Positions 36,080 to 45,501 of a DNA stretch of 64,000 nucleotides are shown here, in pieces; position 1 is the stretch's first letter; every line of letters begins with the position of its first letter. The stretch comes from Teredinibacter franksiae (lineage in GTDB: Bacteria; Pseudomonadota; Gammaproteobacteria; Pseudomonadales; Cellvibrionaceae), in the NCBI RefSeq assembly GCF_014218805.1, contig NZ_JACJUV010000001.1, forward strand, positions 3,484,501 to 3,548,500, in the 5' to 3' direction. A program made the position numbers and the translations under genes. Under the pieces are notes generated by a model that was not told the DNA's origin, searched no databases, and saw nothing but the letters and a program-made list of their open reading frames with translations.

Positions 36080-36433
36080 ATGCCTGTTTATGATTACAAG
36101 TGTGCTGAGCACGGAGTCTTCCACGAACTCGCAACACTCAACGATGCAGCAAAGCCGGCGGCATGCCCCACCTGCAAGGGGCTATCAGGCCGGGTTATTA
36201 TGGTAGCCCCCGAATTTTTGGGTATGGATCCGCATAAACGAAAGGCCGAAAGCACTAATGAAAAATCACAGCATCAGCCGGAATTTTCAACGGTAGATCG
36301 GCGGCAGCAAGATCATCACCATAAAAATGGCTGTGGTTGCGATAAACGCAAGCCAGGGAAATCAAAATTAATGTACACCGCAAATGGAGAGAAAATGTTT
36401 CCCTCTGCACGGCCGTGGATGATTAGTCACTAG
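36080..36433 (+). CDS. fmdB: FmdB-family zinc ribbon protein
   Basis: 117 residues. The N-terminus MPVYDYKCAEHGVF with CPTCKG at 29-34 is the FmdB zinc ribbon, with Cys-x2-His in place of the usual first Cys-x2-Cys. The C-terminal half is His/Cys-rich (HHHKNGCGCDK) and unlike short FmdB proteins. FmdB was described as a regulator of the formamidase genes in Methylophilus; its position here after fmdA agrees. Followed by a strong terminator. Confidence 0.88.
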   Translation: MPVYDYKCAEHGVFHELATLNDAAKPAACPTCKGLSGRVIMVAPEFLGMDPHKRKAESTNEKSQHQPEFSTVDRRQQDHHHKNGCGCDKRKPGKSKLMYTANGEKMFPSARPWMISH

Positions 36434-36482
36434 GCGTTGTATATCCGCTATGTTGGGTCGCGTGCTTTAAAGAGTATCTTTG

Positions 36483-36518
36483 GACGCTTTCAATAGGTAT
36501 TGGAAGCGTCTTTTTTTT
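36483..36518 (+). terminator. Rho-independent terminator of the urt-fmd operon
   Basis: GACGCTTTCAATA, a 2-base loop, TATTGGAAGCGTC (one G-T pair), followed by eight T. Confidence 0.9.
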
Positions 36519-37037
36519 ATTTGATGCTCGTTAGGTTTTGACTAGATGCACACATCCTGGTGTGGACTATTTATTAGAGGGCTTTCGCCTTAGGCGCAAA
36601 TGGCTAATGCCGGAGCTATATAGATAAGGAGGCGTTACAATCGCTATTAAAGGCCGACTAAACGACCTCGATCTATAATCTCCTTCGAATTATTTCGGTA
36701 CAGCGCTGAAAAAAGAACGCTTTTAGTAATCGGCCAAATTTCATTACCTGATATGTCAATCCTGTATAGCTTATAGCACCTCGCTTTTTGGGTGACGCCT
36801 ATCCACTACGCCAGCAGCCTAAGGTTTAAGCGGACACCGGATGCGGTGAGCTACTCGCGGGCCTCGAGATGATAGTGCGGGCGTTTTTCAGCCATTCTGC
36901 GTTGCCCCCCCTGGAAAATCGCAATCTTTCTATGCAAACTTGAAAGTTGGGTGAGCATAGCGTGTATCGCAATAGATAATAAGCATTAATAAATGGTAAT
37001 AAGTCATAGAAATTCTAGTTAAATAGGGCGATTCTAT
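36519..37037. other. Intergenic region, no gene recognised
   Basis: About 520 bases between the fmd terminator and the glycosidase pseudogene. No convincing frame, RNA gene or repeat was seen. The last 90 bases are AT-rich and may be the former promoter of the pseudogene. Confidence 0.4.
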
Positions 37038-38047
37038 ATGCGATATAGGGTGTTGTTAGCCGTTTTTGTTGTGGGGTATGTGCCTGTGAGGGGGATTCGG
37101 TTACTGAGCAATCCTTGAAAGTGGCTCCCCAGCCACTATACCGCGATCACAAATATGATGGCGCAGCAGATCCGGTGGTTATCTGGAACAGCGTTGAAAA
37201 TAAATGGTTTATGTTTTACACCAACCGCCGTGCCAACGTGCCCGGTTTAACCGGTGTTGATTGGGTGCACGGAACGCCCATTGGCATTACTGAATCAGAA
37301 AATGGTGTTACCCGGCAATTCCGGGCGGATGCCAACATTGATTATGCTGTAGATAAACCTATCTGGTGGGCACCGGATGTTTTTTACGGCCGCGGTGAAT
37401 ACCTTATGTATTGAACGGTGGTACCAGGCATATTCGATAACTGGAAACACCCGCGTTACATAATTCATCTGACCAGCCAAAACCTGTTGGACTGGCAGTA
37501 TCAGAGCAGATTATCGCTCAATACAGAGAAAGTCATTGATGCCGATGTCGTTAAAGTCTCCGGAGGTAAGCATCGTCTGTATTACAGCTATGAGCCCGAC
37601 GGTAAGTCCATTTACTACGCCGAAAGTTTGGACCTGTATTCATGGCAAGATAAAGGCAAGGTAAACGTCGATAGCCGTGGGGAAGGGCCGGTGGTGTTCC
37701 AGTGGCAGGGTTATTGGTGGATGATCGTCGATGCTTGGAAGGGCTTAGCGGTATTCCGCTCAGAAGACATGGAGCGTTGGCAAATTCAACCAGACCGGTT
37801 GTTAGAAGCTCCCGGTACTGGCATTGACGATGGTGTGAAGGGCGGGCACCCCGATGTGTATGTGAGTAACGGTCGGGCTTATCTATTTTATTTTACCCAC
37901 CCAGGCCGTACCAAGGAAAACGGGCATTTAGACAATAGTGAAACGCGTAGAAGCTCTATTCAATTGAGTGAGTTGAAATTTGTAAATGATTGGTTGGTTA
38001 CAGATCGGAATGAGCCCGTATATTTACAGTTGGTGGCTCAAAAATAG
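37038..38047 (+). pseudogene. GH43/GH117-like glycosidase, broken by a frameshift and an in-frame stop
   Basis: ATG 37038 opens a lipoprotein-like signal (MRYRVLLAVFVVG), but that frame ends at a TGA after 26 codons. In the next frame the sequence continues CACEGDSVTEQSLKVAPQ, so a frameshift near 37070-37078 (one base lost or two gained) separates signal and mature protein. The mature part continues with DGAADPVVIWNS, WFMFYTNRRANVPGL and WWAPDVFYGRGEYLMY, then an in-frame TGA at 37412-37414, then VVPGIFDNWKHPRYIIHLTS and onward in the same frame to 38047. The blade-like repeats and Asp-Pro-Val motif suggest a five-bladed beta-propeller glycosidase. The stop may replace Leu (TTA to TGA). No ATG or GTG restores the mature frame upstream. 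Confidence 0.8.
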
Positions 38048-38171
38048 ACCGTGCTGATGGCTTCGGCTGCGCGCTCAGTAGAGGATGAGCGGGGGTTTTG
38101 CAAGACAAAACGAATGGAAATTAACGAATGGACATTATTGCCCTTTAAGGATTTTTTACGTGAGGCGAGTT

Positions 38172-39089
38172 ATGGATAAGCGATTGGTGGTAATGCTTGG
38201 AGCTACATTCACAATGATGTTGGCGGGGCCTGTATTTGGGTGGCATATTGCCAATGATTGTGAAGGCGAGACGTTAGGCGGGCGCCCCGCGGACATAGAG
38301 GGGGTTTTCTGGGGTGCAGAAACGACCCTTAGCAACGAGCAAGTCAGTACGGGCGCACAAAGCTGTAAGTTTGAAATTGCTGCGGGTTCAGAAGGTTGGC
38401 CATCCGAGGGTGGGCCTTTAGAGTGGGGGGCAATATTTTCATTTTTGGAGGATGTAAACGTTGGGCAAGAAGTGTGGCTTCGCTTCGACCTTTTTATTCC
38501 AGCCGGGTTTGATATTTGGACGAATACTGGAATGCTAAAATTTATTCGATTAGGAACGCGAATCGATACGCGGTCCACGGGTGCAATGGATATTTTGATG
38601 GGAGTTCCATCAGCGTCTCTTTGGAGCGCGGATTTAGAAAGGGATGTGAAGCCGCCGTTTGTTGCGAGTTTTGAGGGTGCGCCAAAATTAAAAATGGTTG
38701 GCTCAAGGCCGAGAAACGACGTGAAAACAGGCGTGTGGGAAACCTATGAGGTGTATGCAAAGATAGGCGTGAGCGGTGAGGCTGATGGCGGGCAGTCTAT
38801 TGTTCGGGTTTGGAAAAATAATACTTTAATCGCTAATTTGGCCAATCAAATAACCGCTGTAGATGAAACCGGTAGAATGACTGGGCTCTATCTCTTCACC
38901 TATTGGAACGGCACAGCAAGGTCAGATCAACACGCTTATATGGACAACCTTTTCATTACCAACGAAAAGCCAGCGAATATAGATGAAAATGGAAACGCCT
39001 TTATTGGTGGAGAAACCTATGTAAAGGAATCTCAAAATAGTCAGATTTCAGTTATTACGGCGCCCAAAATGACGCAACTGGCGAAATAG
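38172..39089 (+). CDS. Secreted jelly-roll protein, possible polysaccharide lyase
   Basis: 305 residues from ATG 38172, chosen because the longer frame from 38085 puts about 29 charged residues before a clear signal peptide (KRLVVMLGATFTMMLAGPVF) and GAGG precedes ATG 38172. Beta-rich mature part with QEVWLRFDLFIPAGFDIWTN, MLKFIRLGTR, WETYEVYAKIGVSG and DQHAYMDNLFITNE. This resembles concanavalin-A-like jelly-roll lyases (heparinase I/alginate-lyase type), but no family was assigned. It sits next to the broken glycosidase and may belong to the same degradation cluster. Confidence 0.65.
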   Translation: MDKRLVVMLGATFTMMLAGPVFGWHIANDCEGETLGGRPADIEGVFWGAETTLSNEQVSTGAQSCKFEIAAGSEGWPSEGGPLEWGAIFSFLEDVNVGQEVWLRFDLFIPAGFDIWTNTGMLKFIRLGTRIDTRSTGAMDILMGVPSASLWSADLERDVKPPFVASFEGAPKLKMVGSRPRNDVKTGVWETYEVYAKIGVSGEADGGQSIVRVWKNNTLIANLANQITAVDETGRMTGLYLFTYWNGTARSDQHAYMDNLFITNEKPANIDENGNAFIGGETYVKESQNSQISVITAPKMTQLAK

Positions 39090-39833
39090 GATGAACTTTG
39101 TTATTGCGCTAACACCATGGTCACCTCTATTAGTTGATTTTGGGCTTTCCAGGCCGCGCAGAGTCCAAAAGTAATGTTTAGAGGTGCCCCTATTGTTCGC
39201 GCTGTTTTTAAACGTTTGGACTGTACCAACTGACCGATAAGCCTGGTATATGCCTAGAGTATTACCTTCTTTGCAAGCCGTTGTTTATTGTGACGCGCTG
39301 CCCCTTTCGAAACTTTCATCAGAGTACATGACTCTCTTGCTGGGCTGGCTAGAGGCGCTCATGCCACATTCTGGTTTTCTAAGCGGTTTTTCTTTTCCTA
39401 CACAGGAAAGCTTGGAGCGGTCTATAACGCCTGAGCGCTATCGCTTGTAATTGCACACTTTATAGGCGCAAACAAGTGGGCGCTTGATCTTGGCGCGCAG
39501 AGTTTAGTTTGACCGTATCCTCGTTGAAATTCATTCGGTTTGGTTTTTTCTAGCATCGGTAACAACGCGTTTATTCAGTATTAAAGTAGGCTTGTTCATT
39601 GTGATTATTACCTTAGTTCAATGGCGCTGCTGGTGTATGGTGCGCGGAGCTGGAGTTGACCTTTTATGTTTACGTTTAAAATAACGCCATAACTATAGGC
39701 TCTTGCGTCGTAAGCGATGTGCGTTTAATCATGATTCACAATAGAGTCCATACAGCCTCTGGTGTGGCTAATTTGTTAAGCCATAAGCTTGCTAGGAATG
39801 CTTTTATTCATGGAATTAATAAGGATATTAATT
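39090..39833. other. Intergenic region, no gene accepted
   Basis: About 740 bases. A 66-codon plus frame at 39250-39450 shows no family resemblance or clear ribosome binding site. The last part, with AAGGAT before ATG 39834, is the leader of the next gene. No repeat or RNA recognised. Confidence 0.4.
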
Positions 39834-42680
39834 ATGAAGAACCGAAGATGTCATTTTTTAAGTTTAGCCTCGGTCGTCTTTCTCAGTATTTTTGCGCCGT
39901 TAAGCGCCAACGCTGGTGACGGCAGTATTGATTCATCAACGGGAAATATGGAATTTGAAGTCAATTTTCGTTATCCGCCTAGTACGTCTCAAATAACCGA
40001 TGCAAAAAAATCATTGACGCTAATGAGTCAAATGATCTGTGATGCCACCGACGGGCAAGTTCAAGTCACGGATATTCGCCTTACGGGCGGAGCGGTAGAA
40101 GAAGATAAAGCCGCTTTTTGGTATTACTCCGGCCCCTTTCGTTCGGGAGGGAGCATATTTTCTGATGGTAGCAGTTTGACGCGTCTGGGGAGCCATTTGT
40201 CGCTTTCGGATAGTGCGCAATTTAGAGCCGATGTACTTGCCCATGAAATGGGCCATCATGCCTTTGGTTTGGGGGAGCAATACGACGAGCAGAGTCGCTT
40301 TGGGGGGCCCTGTGGCATTGGCAGAGGCTTCGAGGCGGCGAATCTAGGGGAGAGGGATCATTCCTTAATGCAGCAATCTGGCTCGGCAGTCTGTGTGGGG
40401 GGCGCGGATGATGGCGACTTTTGTCGTTGGGATTCCGAGTGTGGCAGCAACAATTGCCAGCCCGAACTCATGAGTGAATTTAGCGTGGTGTCTAATCATG
40501 ACTTGTTACAGGGAAATAGTACTGAAGCATCGTGCACCGATAGTTTTTATACCGGCGGCTATAACACGATCACCAGCCGTTGGGAATCCACTATGCAAAC
40601 CTTGTGGCACGGAGGCGATTCGGACTGGGAAACGTTGGTAGAGAATTATTCCTTTATTACGGCGCCCGCCGGAAAACCAATAGAGGCTCCTCAGGCAAAC
40701 TGTTTTATTGCCCCAACCTTTGATGAGGATATCAGCGGTAGTGATCAAGTGTTACTGGTTATCGATCGGTCCGACAGTATGTCTTGGTCTAGCCGTGATG
40801 ATATTGTCGAAGTGTGTGATAACGGTTCAGATGATGACGGTGACGGCGATGTTGATGAGGCTGAATGTGCTGAATCCCGTATTAGCTTTGTGGCTGGTGC
40901 TGGCCGTGCGTTTATCGATTTACAGCGTAACGCAGGTATCGAAGTAGGCTTGCAGCAATTTAACTCAAACAACAATATTGTTCGGTCTATCGCAGCTCTG
41001 GATAGCAGTAATTCCAATGCGTTCAAGACGGATATAGACAACTTGAATCCATCCGGAACAACGGCGATTGGTAGCGCGCTAGAAGATTCTCTCGTACATT
41101 TCAATTCTGTTGCCGCAGCTGGTCGTTCGCAAACCGCTTTCTTACTCACAGATGGTTACAGTAATAGTGGGCCAGATCCAGAAAGTAAAGTTCAGGACCT
41201 GAAAGATGCCGACATTCGCATGTTTACAATACCCGCTGGCAGTGCAGCAGACGTTGAAGGTTTATCTGAATTGGCCGCTGGTACCGGCGCATATATGATT
41301 GCCGCAGATCCGATAGATGAGCTAACGGCTATTTATGCAGAACTTGCTGGCCAGTATTCGGGGGCAGGGCTAATTCTACCGCGTACGCCTTTTACGCTGT
41401 TGGGTAACGACAAGTACTGGGAGGAAGACTGTAAGAAAACCCAATACTGTGACAGGGAAAACTTCCAGGAACAGGAAAAAGCAAGGTTGGGCTCGGCAAT
41501 AGCCAGAGGTGGCAAGGCCGATGCTCAGCAAGCGTTCGAGCTAATAGTGGAAAAAAATGCCGATGCCCTAGTGGCGTTTATTTCTGGTCGCAACCAACAT
41601 ATGAATACCTGGAGCCTTAATTTAGAGCTACACAGTCCAGATGGGTCTGTATTCAAAAACGGTTCGCCAGAATTTGTATACGATCCCTATTATATTTTCT
41701 TTCGTATACCTAACCCAGCGGCTGGTAGCTGGAAGTTGATCGCTGAAGCGTCTAGTGCAAGCGTGCAGGAGTCCATTGTGCTGAGCTTTGTTGAAAACCC
41801 AAAGCCAAAGCTATTGGCTGACGTACGGCCTCGAATAGTGGACCCTTCAACACCGGTTAGTATTTCAGCGTCACCTATTTATGCTATCGATATTGAAGGC
41901 GGCATTAGCCTGAAGGGTAAGGTAACCCGGCCAGACGGCAGTGTGAAATCAATCTCCTTGGTTCATGACAAAATGGGTGGTACATGGACGGCGGACTTCA
42001 ACGATTATGTTGGCAATGGCGTTTATGAAGTTACCCTCGACCTAAATGTAAATGCTGGTGCGAAAACCATGCTTGGAGAATCAATATTTGATGGTCCGGA
42101 ACGCATGCCAATTGATGTTGTACCCTTTGTTCGCAGTAAAACGCTCAGCTTTCATGTTATTAAGGGCTCATATCCCGAGTGTAAAAATGATGACTGTGAT
42201 GGCGATGGTATTCCAAATAAGCGTGAGTGTGGGTTTGATATGGATAAAGACGGCGTGCCTAATGTTTGGGATACAGATTCTGATAACGACGAAATACCCG
42301 ACAGTGTAGAGCTTTTATGGGACAAGAATAAGAATGGTATTCCCGATTCGTGTGATAACGAGAAAGGCAAATACGATGATCTTATTCAACAGCTGAAACT
42401 ACTCTTCCTTTTAGAATCGCGCGCATTAGACAGTGTTTGCGATAAGCAATTTAAATTGGCGATTCAGCAGGTGGAGCAATCAATTACAACCTTAAAAGAG
42501 TTGATTGAGATCAGTGGCGACGCAGCCGATGAATTGATGCGCCTTTATGAGCATCAAAGTAAGCTTTATGAGGTGCTGCAGAGTGGCAAATTACAGTGCG
42601 AGGAAGTGGTTAAGGTTCGGAAGGAGCTGGAAGAAATTTCTCGATCTATTCTAGCGGTACTTGAAAAACTGAATCAGTAA
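39834..42680 (+). CDS. Secreted CLCA-like metalloprotease/VWA protein with TSP3 repeats
   Basis: 948 residues from ATG 39834 (AAGGAT 8-9 bases upstream; signal peptide ending SANA). The metalloprotease-like domain carries HEMGHHAFGLGEQYDE: H137, E138, H141, then E148 where eukaryotic CLCA proteins have the third ligand Asp. A Cys-rich part follows. The VWA domain (about 300-500) has MIDAS residues D311, S313, S315, then a MopE-like acidic Cys-flanked insert (about 328-346), and LLTDGYSNSGPDPES. Beta-sandwich domains precede calcium-binding TSP3-type repeats (about 784-840: DCDGDGIPN, DMDKDGVPN, DKNKNGIPD) and a helical C-terminus (about 845-948). The order protease-VWA-beta sandwich is that of CLCA self-cleaving proteins. 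Function in this bacterium is unknown; extracellular. Confidence 0.8.
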   Translation: MKNRRCHFLSLASVVFLSIFAPLSANAGDGSIDSSTGNMEFEVNFRYPPSTSQITDAKKSLTLMSQMICDATDGQVQVTDIRLTGGAVEEDKAAFWYYSGPFRSGGSIFSDGSSLTRLGSHLSLSDSAQFRADVLAHEMGHHAFGLGEQYDEQSRFGGPCGIGRGFEAANLGERDHSLMQQSGSAVCVGGADDGDFCRWDSECGSNNCQPELMSEFSVVSNHDLLQGNSTEASCTDSFYTGGYNTITSRWESTMQTLWHGGDSDWETLVENYSFITAPAGKPIEAPQANCFIAPTFDEDISGSDQVLLVIDRSDSMSWSSRDDIVEVCDNGSDDDGDGDVDEAECAESRISFVAGAGRAFIDLQRNAGIEVGLQQFNSNNNIVRSIAALDSSNSNAFKTDIDNLNPSGTTAIGSALEDSLVHFNSVAAAGRSQTAFLLTDGYSNSGPDPESKVQDLKDADIRMFTIPAGSAADVEGLSELAAGTGAYMIAADPIDELTAIYAELAGQYSGAGLILPRTPFTLLGNDKYWEEDCKKTQYCDRENFQEQEKARLGSAIARGGKADAQQAFELIVEKNADALVAFISGRNQHMNTWSLNLELHSPDGSVFKNGSPEFVYDPYYIFFRIPNPAAGSWKLIAEASSASVQESIVLSFVENPKPKLLADVRPRIVDPSTPVSISASPIYAIDIEGGISLKGKVTRPDGSVKSISLVHDKMGGTWTADFNDYVGNGVYEVTLDLNVNAGAKTMLGESIFDGPERMPIDVVPFVRSKTLSFHVIKGSYPECKNDDCDGDGIPNKRECGFDMDKDGVPNVWDTDSDNDEIPDSVELLWDKNKNGIPDSCDNEKGKYDDLIQQLKLLFLLESRALDSVCDKQFKLAIQQVEQSITTLKELIEISGDAADELMRLYEHQSKLYEVLQSGKLQCEEVVKVRKELEEISRSILAVLEKLNQ

Positions 42681-42702
42681 GCGATTATGGCATAGTCCTA
42701 CG

Positions 42703-42723
42703 GCGGCCCTAGTAAAGGGCCGC
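42703..42723 (+). terminator. Hairpin after the CLCA-like gene
   Basis: GCGGCCCT, loop of 5, AGGGCCGC: perfect 8-bp stem 22 bases past the stop. The tail is A-rich rather than T-rich, so termination by this element alone is uncertain. Confidence 0.5.
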
Positions 42724-42865
42724 TATTAAAACGGACCCTAATCGGGCACATCCGCAGAAGTGCTCCCCCCCCAAACTATCTTTCGCGTTTAGCAATACCT
42801 TTACCCGTTACGGTAATGTAACGAATACCATATCGCGGAATAGCCGGGTGGAAGCGGTAGTTACA

Positions 42866-42891
42866 TAAAAAAATCCCGCCATAAAAGCGGG
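42866..42891 (-). terminator. Rho-independent terminator of the GH9 gene
   Basis: On the minus strand CCCGC, loop TTTTATG, GCGGG and a run of A-T7. It lies just past the GH9 stop. Confidence 0.78.
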
Positions 42892-42921
42892 GTTGTGACT
42901 AACGAAGTTTACTTTTATTGG

Positions 42922-45501
42922 CTAACGTTCAGCACAGAAACCGACAGATGTATCGATTTCTCCCGGTTGTAGTTGCGAATTCCAGCTCACGCCCCTAACA
43001 TTCAGCAAATTACCGGTTTGGCCCCATTCACCATTCCAAAGATTGGTTAGGGTGCCTTCAATTGTTACTGTTACATCCCAGGTCATTACGGCTGAATCAG
43101 TATTGGCCAGTCTTAAAGTGCCGCAGTAACCTGCTCCCCAATCATTGTTCACATCTACCGTTGCCAGTAGCTTGCCGGCTTCAGCAGGTGAGCTAGAAGT
43201 GCTGCTCGAAGAAAGCGAGGTGCTGGAAGAGCTACTAGAGCTACTAGAGCTACTAGAGCTACTAGAGCTACTAGAGCTACTAGAACTGCTGGGTGGAATG
43301 GAACTTGAGCTTGAGGAAAGGGAGCTTGAGTTGGGCACACTGCTGCTAGAAGTGGAACTGCTTGAAAAGCTCGAAGGCTCTTCGCCCCACACCAAATCAC
43401 CACTTTCGTTATATAGCGTAATGTTGTGTGCGAGTTCAAATGAATCGCTGTTTAACCCCGTGAACGATGGGTCATTGGTGTAGTCCCATCCGCCCTTTAC
43501 GTAGTCACCAACAAAAATTTCCATTGTGGCGGTTCTCTCTGAATCACCGACTGGCGAGAGCGTTCCGGCAACACCCTCAATAAAATATAAGCCTGGTACA
43601 GTTCCCCACTTTTGTAGTGAAATTTGGTTTTTATTCGAAGAGTCATAGTACGCGGAAAGCACTAAGTTATTAATATCGTAGCCAGCCGTTTCCTCATCAC
43701 TTAAATCCATAAAGTAACGGAAGCTTGCGTTAACCACTTCTCTTGGGGGGTAGGCTGTTGCGTTGTTCATTTTAATATTCAGCAGTGAACCAGATTGACG
43801 ATCGTCACCATTAGGGTAGCCAACTTTTGCCGTCACATAGGCCTCTGGTGTGGAACGATCTTCTGGTTGTGGAAAGTCGGCCAGAGCGGTGCCGCCGTGT
43901 ATGCCTACCAAGCCGGCTAAGGCGCCGGTGAGACCTGCATTCATATCGGTTGCAACTTCTGTCATGGGAAAGTCCGCACGATCTGTTGAAAAACTATCGT
44001 CGTCGCCGGGACCGCCTGCTATTGCACCATAAAGAATATGGCGAGGCTTTTCTGGGTCGTTTATATCATTGCGGTTACTGCCATGAGAGGCCCTGTGGTG
44101 CGCGGCCAACTGCCATTGTTCACCATAGCCCACAAGGTAGCTCAAATTGTGAGGGTTATCACCCATAATATAATTCAATTGGCGGGTAGCAAAGCTCGCT
44201 AATTGACTCTGAAAAGCTGGATTTTTTGTGTGGTCAGCGAGGTAGTTGCGATGTACCAGTGCTACCATGGAGGCCATTGCCGCAGCGCGCGCCGAAGCGA
44301 AGCCGTCCAAGTAGATCATGCCTCCCGGCGTGTAGCGCTTATTGTTGAGAAGCTCGTTCAGGTAATTGGTGCAATGTAACTCGTAGTCATAAAAACCATC
44401 GTAGCGCTCTGCGTCGGTGATCATTGTATCGTTTGCGTATTCGGGCAGCGCGGCAATATCTTCCATCAAGTAGTACACGGCATTGCGAATATCATCCCAG
44501 GCGGGATACCAGGCGAAGTGACCGGTATTCTCGGCAATTAGAGTGTAGTCCTCTTCGGCCTTGTGTAAATACTCAGGGTTTTTGGTGGCAATATACAGCC
44601 AGCCTGCCGCCCAAGGGATTTCGTCTTTGGCTCCAGAGCTGGAGTTGTAGTAGCTCATGGCATAGTTGTAGCCTTCGTTATCAATCATAGAGTTGGTGTA
44701 AGTACCGGGGTTAGGGTCTTTGCCTCCGTGGTCGAAATCTTTTGTTTGATAAGCAAAATCAAAAAGTTGTTCGGCATGCCTCAATAGTTCTTTTGCGTAA
44801 ATAGCATCCTGAGGGTTATTAACGCTATTCTTGTCAAAAATAAGGGATGCAATGGTAAGTGCCGCGGCTGTCTGGCCAACTAAATCCGCTCCGGGATTTT
44901 CGATTGTGAGTTTTATCGCTGGGCGATAGGTGTCCGCGCCGTGGAGTTTTTTCAGTTCGAGCGCTTGGGTCTCAGGTGCAGCCCAAAGGGAGTGATCAAT
45001 TACGCCGTCCCCCACTTGCCCGTAAAATTCATTTTCTGCTACATGAGCTTTTAGAAAATAGTCACTCACCCAACGTATGTTGTCCAGAACATAGGGTAAT
45101 TGGCCACTTGCTTCATAGGCGTCCCAAAATTCAAGGACACCCCAGCCCATAATGCTGCTGGAAAAAGCCATCGGCAGGCCGAACTTTACATGATCACCGG
45201 CGTCGTGCCAGCCTCCAGTTAAATCCAGGTTGATAAACTCACCAAATTGGTTGTACTGACCATCGTCCAAGTAAGAATCGCCGCGCCACTCTACTCTGTT
45301 AGGTAGAAAACCTGCGTGAAGATCTGTTGCAAGGAAGTCGTTTTCTTCATCCGGTAGCGCACCAGATCGCTGAGCTTCGTAGAAGTAAATTGATTTTTGT
45401 AGCGCTTCTACATAGTTGTACTCTGCGGCGTTGGTGGATACGGTGATAAGTGCAAAAGCGGCCATAGTCAGTGGGGTGATTGTTTTTTTTAAACGAGACA
45501 T
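42922..45501 (-). CDS. Secreted GH9 cellulase with CBM3c-like and CBM2 modules
   Basis: 859 residues from ATG 45501, chosen for GGAGGAGAC just upstream and the signal peptide (MSRLKKTITPLTMAAFAL...STNA). The GH9 domain (about 25-545) has LTGGWHDAGDHVKFGLPM near residue 97, HHRASHG near 468 and the acid-bearing TEVATDMNAGLTGALAGL. A CBM3c-like module (about 550-700) follows, then a poly-Ser linker of about 50-60 residues and a C-terminal CBM2 (WGAGYCGTLRLANTD to GFCAER, with the terminal Cys pair). GH9-CBM3c enzymes are processive endoglucanases acting on cellulose outside the cell. Poly-Ser linkers are typical of Saccharophagus, Cellvibrio and Teredinibacter. Confidence 0.95.
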   Translation of the reverse strand: MSRLKKTITPLTMAAFALITVSTNAAEYNYVEALQKSIYFYEAQRSGALPDEENDFLATDLHAGFLPNRVEWRGDSYLDDGQYNQFGEFINLDLTGGWHDAGDHVKFGLPMAFSSSIMGWGVLEFWDAYEASGQLPYVLDNIRWVSDYFLKAHVAENEFYGQVGDGVIDHSLWAAPETQALELKKLHGADTYRPAIKLTIENPGADLVGQTAAALTIASLIFDKNSVNNPQDAIYAKELLRHAEQLFDFAYQTKDFDHGGKDPNPGTYTNSMIDNEGYNYAMSYYNSSSGAKDEIPWAAGWLYIATKNPEYLHKAEEDYTLIAENTGHFAWYPAWDDIRNAVYYLMEDIAALPEYANDTMITDAERYDGFYDYELHCTNYLNELLNNKRYTPGGMIYLDGFASARAAAMASMVALVHRNYLADHTKNPAFQSQLASFATRQLNYIMGDNPHNLSYLVGYGEQWQLAAHHRASHGSNRNDINDPEKPRHILYGAIAGGPGDDDSFSTDRADFPMTEVATDMNAGLTGALAGLVGIHGGTALADFPQPEDRSTPEAYVTAKVGYPNGDDRQSGSLLNIKMNNATAYPPREVVNASFRYFMDLSDEETAGYDINNLVLSAYYDSSNKNQISLQKWGTVPGLYFIEGVAGTLSPVGDSERTATMEIFVGDYVKGGWDYTNDPSFTGLNSDSFELAHNITLYNESGDLVWGEEPSSFSSSSTSSSSVPNSSSLSSSSSSIPPSSSSSSSSSSSSSSSSSSSSSSSTSLSSSSTSSSPAEAGKLLATVDVNNDWGAGYCGTLRLANTDSAVMTWDVTVTIEGTLTNLWNGEWGQTGNLLNVRGVSWNSQLQPGEIDTSVGFCAER
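43231..43284 (-). repeat. 9-bp minisatellite in the GH9 Ser linker
   Basis: Six perfect tandem copies of GCTACTAGA (plus strand), encoding Ser-Ser-Ser on the minus strand. Neighbouring linker codons are mixed Ser codons, so the perfect array is distinct. Each unit keeps the frame. Confidence 0.92.

Noticed and set aside
39250..39450. 66-codon plus-strand frame
   Set aside because: No recognisable domain, signal peptide or Shine-Dalgarno, and isolated in a long gap.
43155..43439. 94-codon minus-strand frame rich in Ala-Leu-Val repeats
   Set aside because: A frame-shifted shadow of the poly-Ser linker of the GH9 gene.
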